Below are positions 57,529 to 64,000 of a stretch of 64,000 nucleotides of DNA, one piece after another. Made by a program: the position numbers and the translations under genes. Each line of letters starts with the position of its first letter. Position 1 is the first letter of the stretch. Source of the stretch: JACKAQ01 sp020634975 [NCBI: Calditrichia bacterium] (GTDB taxonomy: Bacteria > Calditrichota > Calditrichia > RBG-13-44-9); assembly GCA_020634975.1 (NCBI GenBank), contig JACKAQ010000008.1, positions 37,671 through 101,670 of the forward strand. The letters are read 5' to 3'. Under the pieces are notes generated by a model that searched no databases, was not told the origin of the DNA, and worked only from the letters and a program-made list of their open reading frames with translations.

Positions 57529-57887
57529 TTAATCGTAATCGTGCATCGATCCGGTGCTGCCCATTTTATTAACTTGAGGGGTCATCCAAATGGAATTTCT
57601 GTGGATGTTCTTTTTCTTTGCACCTGTATGTAATACAATTTGAATATGTTTGGGGGGTATAGTTTGAATGTTGCAAAATGTTCAGTTATTCGATAGCTTG
57701 GGGCATTCCATTTTATTTCTTCGACGATATTTTCATTACATTGTTTTATGATTTGTCGTAAAAACGCAATGCCATCTTTGTATGGATGGTTCAGGTTATC
57801 CATAAATTCATCTACTTTGTTGCTTTCCAAATGAAGGTCCCTTTCGTTGCTGCAGTATTGTTGGAAATTATTCCCAGGTTTATACAT
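57529..57887 (-). pseudogene. DUF1801 (YdhG-like) protein, one frameshift
   Basis: The frame encodes VDEFMDNLNHPYKDGIAFLR, EEIKWNAPSYRITEHFATFK and then drifts. Adding one G to the run at 57652-57657 (plus strand) restores HIQIVLHTGAKKK and a normal end with stop at 57529 (119 aa); uncorrected, it stops at 57582. DUF1801 proteins are small SRPBCC-independent folds of unknown function, sometimes linked to iron. Its start overlaps the end of the MOSC gene by eight bases, so the pair is co-translated. Confidence 0.82.
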
Positions 57888-58677
57888 TTTCTAATAGTTC
57901 TATAGAATCACCTTTTTTCAAAATGCCTTCAACCAAAACGGCGCAATAAACACCAGCCAAATTCGCGTGCGTTTTTGCAACATGACGTAAAATTTCTGGG
58001 TTATGTTCTCCGGTAACAGGATCGAGCGATATCATTTTGCAGCGAGGATCGCGTTCTAAAACCATAATCTCCGCTCGTTCACCAATACGCAATCGGCGAC
58101 CGACAAATGTATCTTCGGCGAAGCCTTTTTCCGATGACAGATTGATGTAAATATTTGCACGGAAGCGTTGTTTGTTCAGTGTTTTTCCTGATTCCGTTTC
58201 TATCTGGCGGATGGTTTGTACACTGATTAATGAAACCGGCCGGCAATCTGTTAAGGCGCGATCCGAACGCACTAAGGTTATGTGGTTTTCACCGGATAAC
58301 CCCGTTGTCAGCATTTTGATCAACGCAGGATCGTCAATCGACAGGATGTCGCCCGACGGAGTTGCAACATCCAAAATTAAGTCATTGGGATCCGGATTGG
58401 CAGGATTTACACCGGGTTCGATGCGCATCGCCTCCATCAGGTTTGGCGGTTTGGCGGCTTTATCTGCATAACGGAACCTTGGATGAAATCGTAACATTTG
58501 CGGATTCGCTGTTGCATTCAAATATGGAAAACCTTTACGTGCAGAGGAATTCCTAAAGGCGTAGCATCGATCTCCGTAAAAGCCGGAAAAGCCCATAAAA
58601 CCTTCTGCTATTTCCTCACCGCTCATACTTTTAACGGGATACCGCCATATACTTTCAATATTTCCAATAGTTGTCAT
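57880..58677 (-). CDS. MOSC-domain protein
   Basis: 265 residues: an N-terminal beta-barrel (ESIWRYPVKSMSGEEIAEGF, GFYGDRCYAFRN) and a MOSC domain (RFRANIYINLSSEKGFAEDT, VGRRLRIGERAEIMVLERDPRCKMISLDP split over the conserved Cys). MOSC domains bind sulfur or molybdenum cofactor, as in YcbX-type reductases. The conserved Cys in DPRCKMI is present. It is intact, unlike several neighbours. Confidence 0.9.
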   Translation of the reverse strand: MTTIGNIESIWRYPVKSMSGEEIAEGFMGFSGFYGDRCYAFRNSSARKGFPYLNATANPQMLRFHPRFRYADKAAKPPNLMEAMRIEPGVNPANPDPNDLILDVATPSGDILSIDDPALIKMLTTGLSGENHITLVRSDRALTDCRPVSLISVQTIRQIETESGKTLNKQRFRANIYINLSSEKGFAEDTFVGRRLRIGERAEIMVLERDPRCKMISLDPVTGEHNPEILRHVAKTHANLAGVYCAVLVEGILKKGDSIELLENV

Positions 58678-58890
58678 AATATCGATAGCTTTTAATCAAT
58701 GAACATTGTATCTGATTGGGCGATACAACTGAAATTTATTACCGCACAATCCGACTTTTATCACGAAAAACTACACCCTATAACATCACAAAAACTTTCA
58801 GATTTACAAATAACCTAAACTTATAAATCACGGAAATAATTTTACTTACGTAAATCGGACTCATGAATATTATTACTCTAAAAATGCGGG

Positions 58891-59261
58891 CTATAGTGTA
58901 ATTGAAACGGTATTCATTTTTTTGTCCTGGGTATATTGATTTGTCCACCAATGAACAATAATTGTATCTCCCTCTTTTACGGTTTCGCTTTTTCCATTAA
59001 TTATTTCAGATAAGGAGATTGCAATTGAATTTTTCCTGGCTATTGAGGGATTATTAAAATGGGGTGCCCAATTAATGACAGCCAGAATATTGCGCTCAAC
59101 AGCAAATATGTAAACTGTTTGATCTGTATTGTTTTTTTTATCAACTGACCGGCTTCAATTGTCACCTCAACATTGGAAGTTCTATTTTCAGTTGGTGAGG
59201 TGCATGAAACTGTGGCAAACAGAATAAAAACAAAGATAAAAACTTTACGAAAATATTCCAT
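58891..59261 (-). pseudogene. Hypothetical lipoprotein, one frameshift
   Basis: The frame begins with a signal sequence and lipobox (VFIFVFILFATVSC) and TSNVEVTIEAGQLIKK, then ends early at 59040. Adding one base to the T8 run at 59132-59139 (plus strand) gives NNTDQTVYIFAVERN, INWAPHFNNPSIARKNSIAI and EGDTIIVHWWTNQYTQDKKM, ending at 58891 for a protein of about 123 residues. No family is recognised. It is probably a small periplasmic beta-sandwich. Confidence 0.65.
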
Positions 59262-59562
59262 TTGATCTCCGTTTTTAAATTTACTTTTTCACAGCTTTGT
59301 AAATAACCTGCCCACCAATAAGTATTATTATTATTTTAAAAAACGATTGGTATAATTACCGAGAACCGTTTTTTTTTATTTCGGTTTTCGTAAAAATTGG
59401 GACTCATTTTTTAAATTAAACGCCATTTTATCAATAAACATAAATTGACTTCCAAAACATTCTATTTACAAAATTCCGTCGAGAAAGAACAGTAGTCAAG
59501 TTGATTTGCTGGTTATGCGTTATTGCCGCTGTCATCTCTAATATCTGTTTTTTTCCATGAGC
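59262..59562. other. AT-rich intergenic region
   Basis: Three hundred bases between the lipoprotein and the dihydrofolate-reductase-family remnant. I see no gene, repeat or RNA signature. Confidence 0.5.
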
Positions 59563-60083
59563 TTAAATATTTCTCGGATCATAGTAAAGAATTATTGCGC
59601 CACTACGAAAGATTTTAGTCTTTATAAGTTTTAAAATAGTTCTTTGGTCAATGTTTTCAAATAACGGCATACCGCTACCTACAACAACAGGATGAACACA
59701 AAGTTGGAATTCATCAATCAAATCAAGTTTAATTAGCTGTATAATTAAACTGCGGCTTCCAAAAAATCTTTACCAGATTGTTGCTTGAGTTCTAAAACTT
59801 CATCTTTTAACTCACGTTTTGCAATTGTTGCACTTTCCCATTCTACATTTTTGATCGTGCGCGAGAATACTATTTTCGGTATTTTGTCAATAGCCGTAGC
59901 AAAATCATTCATTGATTTTTCTTCGGAAGGATTATCCAAAATAGTTCGCCAGAATTCCATAAGTTGATATGTTGTTCGACCATATAGAATTGCATCTCCC
60001 TGACCTAATAGTTCTGTATAATGTTGATGTAATGCTCGCAATTAGTCAAGTGTCATATTTAATGCTGCAATTAGTTTTCTCAT
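59563..60083 (-). pseudogene. Dihydrofolate-reductase-family (RibD C-terminal-like) remnant
   Basis: The gene starts at 60083 with MRKLIAALNMTLD, then meets a stop. The family sequence resumes at LRALHQHYTELLGQGD, so roughly 12 codons (GFCDH-type region) appear lost. The middle is intact (AILYGRTTYQLMEFWRTILD, PKIVFSRTIKNVEWE, RELKDEVLELKQQSGKD). A one-base shift in the A6 run at 59761-59766 then separates the end, readable as SLIIQLIKLDLIDEFQLCVH, PVVVGSGMPLFENI and ILYYDPRNI with stop at 59563. An internal deletion plus a stop plus a frameshift make this a genuine pseudogene rather than only a sequencing artefact. Confidence 0.85.
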
Positions 60084-60163
60084 ATGTTCTTTTTAATGGT
60101 CATTATTTTTTTTAGTTTATTCTCTTGAAACAGTTTCAAGTTGGCATTAGTGTCAAGTTTTAC

Positions 60164-60306
60164 GCGTAACAACACGGTTTATGCCGAAGGCATCCCTTCG
60201 GGACCGGCGTAACACTACGCCATAATTTGCTGATATTTTAAACTTTTTTGCACAAATTATAAATAAGTACAAAACTGCCAGCCGGGAAGTTGCATCCGGT
60301 ACGACC
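60164..60306. repeat. attC-like element A
   Basis: It shares about 140 bases of similarity with element B at 61533-61687: AACAACACGG, an ATGCC/GGCAT mini-hairpin, TTCGGGACCGGCG, TTTTGCACAAA and TCCGGTACGACC or TCCGGTACAACC. Outer arms CCGGCGTAAC and GTTGCATCCGG pair with one unpaired base. The core-site ends are degenerate. It lies between the stop of the nuclease-like paralogue and the dihydrofolate-reductase-family remnant. Confidence 0.6.
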
Positions 60307-60330
60307 CAAATTTCGCGTCCGGATGTTTGA

Positions 60331-61437
60331 CTAATTATGATTAAAATCAGGATTACGAGTACTTACGGGAAACTGAAATCCGATACCTGCCCGGAAACCA
60401 TATCGTGTTGGGTCATAGCGATCGTCAACCATTAGCCCTTGTATATTAAACAACAAATTCTTTGAAATTGCAAATTCAGATTTTACGGCTGCCATCCATC
60501 TATCTTCGCTCGAAATTAAGGACAAGGGTGTTATGCCAAACCAAAATTTATAATACCAATTGTCATTAGATACAACATTTATCCCAATCGAAAAAGGGGA
60601 GTAAAAATCAGTGAGAAAATCCAGACTGAAATATGCTTTATCCAAATCTCCGATTTTCAATCGGGCGTTTGGCAACGCAAAGTTGCGGTGACGTCGTTCG
60701 TAGGGAATATGTATATAGAAAAAACCCGGCTCAAACCCAATGTTTTTTCCATAAAAACCCGTATTTAAACTAATGATATAGTAAAGTACGCCATCTTGTG
60801 GTTTGCTGTATTCTAAAGAGTATTCCCCATACGTCCTTAACAATTGTATACCAAACTCACTGTCGTTTGCAAATAACTTTGTGTTTAGCATTATTTCATT
60901 ATATGGTGAACCGTCGTTGTCGTTGCCGTAGCCCAATATCAGGTAAGTGGTATAAATATTTTGGGGAGCGATATTATAAAAATTTGGATTCCAGACGCCA
61001 CGATGTCCGCTTTTTGCCTTTTGTGCGGCAGCAAAGTAAGCTTCCTCAACGGGCAATCCGGTTTGTTGTAACAGTTTACCAAAACCGTTTTCCAAATAAT
61101 CTTTGATAACATCAACGGTTTGCATAGGATATTTTTTCCACATGCAAACTAGGCGAACGTCCGTTGCGTCCTCAACTGATACAATGTATTCAATTTCAAC
61201 AGATTTATTTAGTAATTTAGCCTTGGCATATCGTTGGACGAAGCGCGCATATGAGCGATTTTTGGGATTGGGATCCATTACTGAAGGCACGTCAATATAT
61301 GCCAATTGAATTTTCTGCCCGCCTTCGATCTCAAACAAATTGCTGTCCAATATTTTCCGAATGGTAACACTTTTAGCTGATAGCTGATATGATACAATAA
61401 TAAAAAAAACCGAAAAGAATAAAGGTGCGGATCTCAT
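60331..61437 (-). CDS. SNase-like N-terminal domain fused to a beta-rich envelope domain (copy 2)
   Basis: 368 residues with the same plan as 51404-52441. A signal peptide (LFFSVFFIIVSYQLSA) is followed by VTIRKILDSNLFEIEGGQ, KIQLAYIDVPSVMDP, RYAKAKLLNKSVEIEYIVS, IKDYLENGFGKLLQQ and AQKAKSGHRGVWNPN. The position of the nuclease motif RLxxVDTPE reads QLAYIDVPS, so the catalytic Arg and Glu are absent. The C-terminal half is beta-rich (LKIGDLDKAYFSLDFLTDFY, FWFGITPLSLISSEDRWMAA) and ends in GIGFQFPVSTRN. GDLDK is conserved between both copies. The gene is flanked by attC-like elements A and B, so it looks like a cassette. Confidence 0.72.
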   Translation of the reverse strand: MRSAPLFFSVFFIIVSYQLSAKSVTIRKILDSNLFEIEGGQKIQLAYIDVPSVMDPNPKNRSYARFVQRYAKAKLLNKSVEIEYIVSVEDATDVRLVCMWKKYPMQTVDVIKDYLENGFGKLLQQTGLPVEEAYFAAAQKAKSGHRGVWNPNFYNIAPQNIYTTYLILGYGNDNDGSPYNEIMLNTKLFANDSEFGIQLLRTYGEYSLEYSKPQDGVLYYIISLNTGFYGKNIGFEPGFFYIHIPYERRHRNFALPNARLKIGDLDKAYFSLDFLTDFYSPFSIGINVVSNDNWYYKFWFGITPLSLISSEDRWMAAVKSEFAISKNLLFNIQGLMVDDRYDPTRYGFRAGIGFQFPVSTRNPDFNHN

Positions 61438-61532
61438 ATTAGAATGCCATTGCGTTTTAATGATGGGTATAGAAATTTGTAAAAAATTAGTTGTTAATTA
61501 TCAGGTAGTTACTCCAAAACTGCACGAGCTTG

Positions 61533-61687
61533 CACTAACAACACGGGTGATGCCCAGGGCATGCTTTTCGGGACCGGCGCAACACCACACCACAATCTGT
61601 TGATTTTTTACAACCATTTTGCACAAACTAAAATTTAGAACGAAAGCACAGTCCCGCGGTTGCGTCCGGTACAACCGACAGTTAGAA
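61533..61687. repeat. attC-like element B
   Basis: A 155-base imperfect palindrome bounded by CACTAAC (61533-61539) and GTTAGAA (61681-61687). Inner arms CCGGCGCAAC and GTTGCGTCCGG pair perfectly apart from one extra base. The internal ATGCCC-A-GGGCAT hairpin matches ATGCC-GAA-GGCAT of element A, a compensated change that suggests selection on structure. It lies upstream of the nuclease-like paralogue. Confidence 0.65.
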
Positions 61688-61930
61688 CCGCAAAAACTGA
61701 TTTGCACTGCACAGAAAAATAAAAAATTATGACTGACCAAAACACTGACAGAAAACAGAAAAAGTAAAAATAAAACCTGCCAAAACCACACTTTTTGAAT
61801 CGGGACTCTTAAATATTTATCCCGCAAATTGGCATTCACTTACGAAAAGCTGACGTCTTTCAATTATTATTTCTACGTTGGCAATTACTCCATTTTTGAG
61901 TCTTTTCTTTTGTAAAAAAATAAAAACTGC
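61688..61930. other. Spacer between attC-like elements B and C
   Basis: About 240 AT-rich bases. A minus-strand frame here would encode a short hydrophobic peptide (VWFWQVLFLLFLFSVSVLVS) from 61839 but runs on through element B. I do not call it a gene, though a tiny membrane-peptide cassette is possible. Confidence 0.35.
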
Positions 61931-62057
61931 TTCTAACGCTTTGCTTCACGCGCGGTGTGAAAAGGTAATCGGATTAACGAACAAAATCTAAAACAAGTTG
62001 ACAGCGAAGTTGTCAACCGCGACGGCGTAAGCCGTCGCGTGCAACAAAATGTTAGAC
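61931..62057. repeat. attC-like element C
   Basis: A 127-base imperfect palindrome. The left end TTCTAACGCTTTGCTTCACG and the right end, read in reverse complement, GTCTAACATTTTGTTGCACG pair closely. One arm has a single extra A (CGCGCGG against CGCGACGG). The plus-strand right core GTTAGAC fits GTTRRRY. Inside are GTTGACA/TGTCAAC and GCGACGGC-GTAA-GCCGTCGC hairpins, like the variable terminal structures of attC sites. It begins six bases from the SDR stop codon. Confidence 0.7.
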
Positions 62058-62063
62058 CTTATT

Positions 62064-62903
62064 TTACTGATTGTTGGTTTCTAATATCGTCTCAGTCTCT
62101 TTCCATATTTGTTCAGCAACTTTCTCATCATTCACAATGTCGATAGTTTTTGAAAGTTGTGTTTTTGAAAAGTATTCTCCGGTTATATTTGATACTTCGT
62201 CCGATGTTGCTAAATATACAATCGGTTCAGCACCGACCTCTGGTTTTGAGATAAACAAATTTAATAATTTGCTAAACCATTTTGGATAGTCTCTGAAAAC
62301 GTCAGTTCCAACAACTCCCGGATGAACAGAGTTTACTGTAATATTTTTACCGTTTAATCTTTTTGCCAATTCTTTTGTGAAGAGGACTATTAATAATTTT
62401 GAATCGGCATATACTTTATTGCCGTCGAACTTTTTGGCAGAAGAAGGCTTTGATATAGTGGTCTCACCTTTTTTATATAATTCGGATGAAAGATTTATGA
62501 TTCTTCCGTGAGTGCTTTTTTCGATTAATGGCAGCAATAGGTTGGTCAATAAAAATGGTGCGAAATAATTGACTACCATTGTCATCTCATATCCTTTATA
62601 ACCAATTTGAAGATTTCTTTTGAGAACGCCGGCATTATTAATCAATACATCAATTTTTGAATACTCGCCTTTAACTTTTTCAACGACACTGATTATCGAG
62701 TCTGGGGATGAAAAATCGACATAAAACATTTTGACGTTTTGATTGTTTGATCGAGTTTTGATGTCTTCAAACGCCATTCTAGATTTTTCACTATCTCGCA
62801 CCAACGTGATAATTGTATAATTCAATTTTGCCAATTGTATAGCAGTCTGTTTTCCAATGCCAGTGTTACAACCGGTGATCAAGCATATTTTGTTTTCCAT
62901 CAA
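62064..62903 (-). CDS. Short-chain dehydrogenase/reductase
   Basis: 279 residues of the classical SDR fold, near the retinol-dehydrogenase-like group: cofactor motif ITGCNTGIGKQTA, NNAGVLKRN, catalytic Ser in INLSSELYKKG and YADSKLL carrying the Y-x3-K pair, then VNSVHPGVVGTDVF. It reduces or oxidises an unknown alcohol/carbonyl with NAD(P)H. It has attC-like elements C and D on either side, whose outer GTCTAAC/GTTAGAC cores face the gene in inverted orientation. Confidence 0.92.
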   Translation of the reverse strand: MMENKICLITGCNTGIGKQTAIQLAKLNYTIITLVRDSEKSRMAFEDIKTRSNNQNVKMFYVDFSSPDSIISVVEKVKGEYSKIDVLINNAGVLKRNLQIGYKGYEMTMVVNYFAPFLLTNLLLPLIEKSTHGRIINLSSELYKKGETTISKPSSAKKFDGNKVYADSKLLIVLFTKELAKRLNGKNITVNSVHPGVVGTDVFRDYPKWFSKLLNLFISKPEVGAEPIVYLATSDEVSNITGEYFSKTQLSKTIDIVNDEKVAEQIWKETETILETNNQ

Positions 62904-62931
62904 TAATTGCTTCCTATTTGAATTTTTTATG

Positions 62932-63059
62932 GTCTAACTAAAAGTAAAGCCGACCCGCTCAAAAACACCGTACATAAATCGACCCAAATATTTTGTATAT
63001 TCACGGAAACCTGTTAATCATCCAACACCGGCGGGTTCGGCTTGACCGAAAAGTTAGCA
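62932..63059. repeat. attC-like element D
   Basis: 128 bases bounded by GTCTAAC (62932-62938) and GTTAGCA (63053-63059). AAGCCGACCCGC on the left pairs with GCGGGTTCGGCTT on the right, with one extra base in the right arm, the asymmetry typical of attC. On the minus strand the core nearest the SDR gene is GTTAGAC, a perfect GTTRRRY, 29 bases before the SDR start codon. Confidence 0.7.
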
Positions 63060-63161
63060 GCCGAGTAGAAAGGAAAAAGCCCTGCAAAACCCAATAATTT
63101 GTTTACATCTTATCTACGTGACCGCTTGTATGGGGGAAGAGCACACCAAAACTATTTTAAC

Positions 63162-64000
63162 TTAATCCTCTATCCTTAAGTTAGCCCATTGAGGAGATGA
63201 CCAACCTTCCGTTAATTTCTGATAATTTCCCGATTCTATATCTAATATATATATTGCATCTCCAACAAGATCACCATCTGTATCTACTACAAATGATATT
63301 CTCGTACCATCAGGTGACAAAGTATGAAAACCTACCAGGTTAGATATACCTTCTGAAATATTTTTGAGGTCACTACCGTCGCTATTAATAATAAACACGG
63401 CTCCAATATCATCCTGAATCGATTTAAATATAATTTTTGAACCATCAGGTGACCAGATAGGATGAAAATCTCTGTTACAATCGGTGATTTTAACAGCATT
63501 TTTTCCATCCATATCCATGATGTAAATATTAGATTCATAACCATTCCCTTTTGAACACCAATAAGCGATTTTATCAGCCGAAGGGGACAAAGCCGGTTCA
63601 AATTCGCTCTCTACCGTATAGGTTAATTGTAAAAGATTTTCTCCATTGCTATCAATTATATATAAATCTGAACAAACAAATTGACCGCCACACGAAGTCG
63701 AGTCGTTTGCTGAAAACAATATTTTCGATCCGCCAGGAAACCAGATTGGGTCAAGTATTAGATTCTTTTGTATCAAAACTTTCTTTTCAGAGTTTGTTAA
63801 GTCAATTACAATGAGAGAATGTGACGAATCATCATAACAATATTCAGTATACAAAACCTGTAATCCATCTGGAGAGACAGCTATATTGTCACATAAGCAA
63901 TCAGTATTACTTAAATTTATTCGATTTGAACCATCGGCATTCATTTTAAATACATCTCTTGAACCGCTAACCAAAAAGAAAATTTCTTCACCTGATTGTG
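63162..64000 (-). CDS. PD40/TolB-like beta-propeller protein, truncated by the window edge
   Basis: The frame stays open to base 64000. It consists of WD40-like PD40 repeats of about 45 residues with the pattern GSN-x3-LS/LT then SPDG: MNADGSNRINLSNT, AVSPDGLQVLYTE, IIDSNGENLLQLTYT, LSPSADKIAYWCS, IWSPDGSKIIFKS, LSPDGTRISFVVD. The last blade ends QKLTEGWSSPQWANLRIED. Such propellers are TolB-like or DPP-type surface and periplasmic proteins. The N-terminus, including any signal peptide, is outside the window. Confidence 0.85.
   Translation of the reverse strand, partial: QSGEEIFFLVSGSRDVFKMNADGSNRINLSNTDCLCDNIAVSPDGLQVLYTEYCYDDSSHSLIVIDLTNSEKKVLIQKNLILDPIWFPGGSKILFSANDSTSCGGQFVCSDLYIIDSNGENLLQLTYTVESEFEPALSPSADKIAYWCSKGNGYESNIYIMDMDGKNAVKITDCNRDFHPIWSPDGSKIIFKSIQDDIGAVFIINSDGSDLKNISEGISNLVGFHTLSPDGTRISFVVDTDGDLVGDAIYILDIESGNYQKLTEGWSSPQWANLRIED

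Noticed and set aside
61501-61839. Minus-strand 112-codon open frame
   Set aside because: Its second half is element B read as protein; only the first 50 codons could be a peptide, with no ribosome site seen.
62019-62038. GCGACGGC-GTAA-GCCGTCGC hairpin as a terminator of the SDR gene
   Set aside because: No T tract follows on either strand, and the hairpin sits inside the larger palindrome of element C.

Overview
The window reads as a chromosomal segment of a Gram-negative bacterium from the wider Fibrobacterota-Chlorobiota-Bacteroidota neighbourhood, most like a Calditrichota/KSB1- or Ignavibacteria-type organism. The grounds are several secreted proteins ending in the FlgD-like/type IX sorting module (NPFNP, then SGIYIY, then a basic tail), a PorV-type outer-membrane protein, large TonB-dependent receptors with a carboxypeptidase-regulatory N-terminus, and a 33-residue COX24-type basic protein. 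Clear Shine-Dalgarno sequences and TTGACA/TATACT-type promoters argue against a typical Bacteroidota member. The phylum is inference; no rRNA gene is present.

Layout. 0-0.9 kb (+): the end of an FKBP prolyl isomerase and a DUF3224 gene. 0.9-5.4 kb (-): a methionine operon metY-lysC-metX. Its leader holds a canonical sigma70 promoter, a 25-codon leader peptide ending in alternating Cys and Met codons, mutually exclusive antiterminator and terminator hairpins, and then a SAM-I riboswitch with its own terminator. This tandem cysteine/methionine attenuator plus SAM riboswitch is the most striking regulatory structure in the window. 5.9-15.8 kb (+): a lipoprotein, a TonB-dependent receptor, a 1163-residue secreted Ca-loop protein, a PorV-like protein and a PpiC-type lipoprotein, probably one envelope/secretion unit. 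15.9-19.9 kb: a UvrD/PcrA helicase and umuDC. 20.2-26.6 kb: a six-PAS hybrid histidine kinase, a sorting-domain protein and a KefB-type antiporter. 26.8-33.5 kb (-): a polysaccharide export and glycosyltransferase cluster (TPR protein, GT9, methyltransferase, ABC permease, ABC ATPase, GT4). 33.7-35.9 kb: a frameshifted trkH next to a HAMP protein without an output domain. 36.1-39.9 kb (-): an arsenic operon (arsR, permease, ACR3, LMW-phosphatase-type reductase, thioredoxin) with an ArsR-type operator over the promoter -10. 40-48.5 kb: another TonB receptor, a histidine kinase lacking its ATPase domain, a GlsB-type membrane protein behind a possible sigma54 promoter, an NtrC-type regulator, two double PRC-barrel proteins and the 33-aa basic protein.

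From about 48.6 kb the character changes. The DNA becomes more AT-rich, and the genes are small accessory families (amidohydrolase, formamidase, SnoaL, DUF4386, antiporter, DUF2809, DUF1801, MOSC, dihydrofolate-reductase family, SDR, PD40 propeller), almost all on the minus strand. Six of them carry single-base frameshifts, nearly all in homopolymer runs. Between genes at 60-63 kb lie four roughly 130-155-bp imperfect palindromes with GTTAGAC/GTCTAAC-like ends and one unpaired base in an arm, which resemble integron attC sites. The right end is therefore a candidate integrase-less cassette array (CALIN) undergoing decay. Two paralogous proteins here join a catalytically degenerate staphylococcal-nuclease-like domain to a beta-rich, outer-membrane-like C-terminal half, an architecture I do not recognise.
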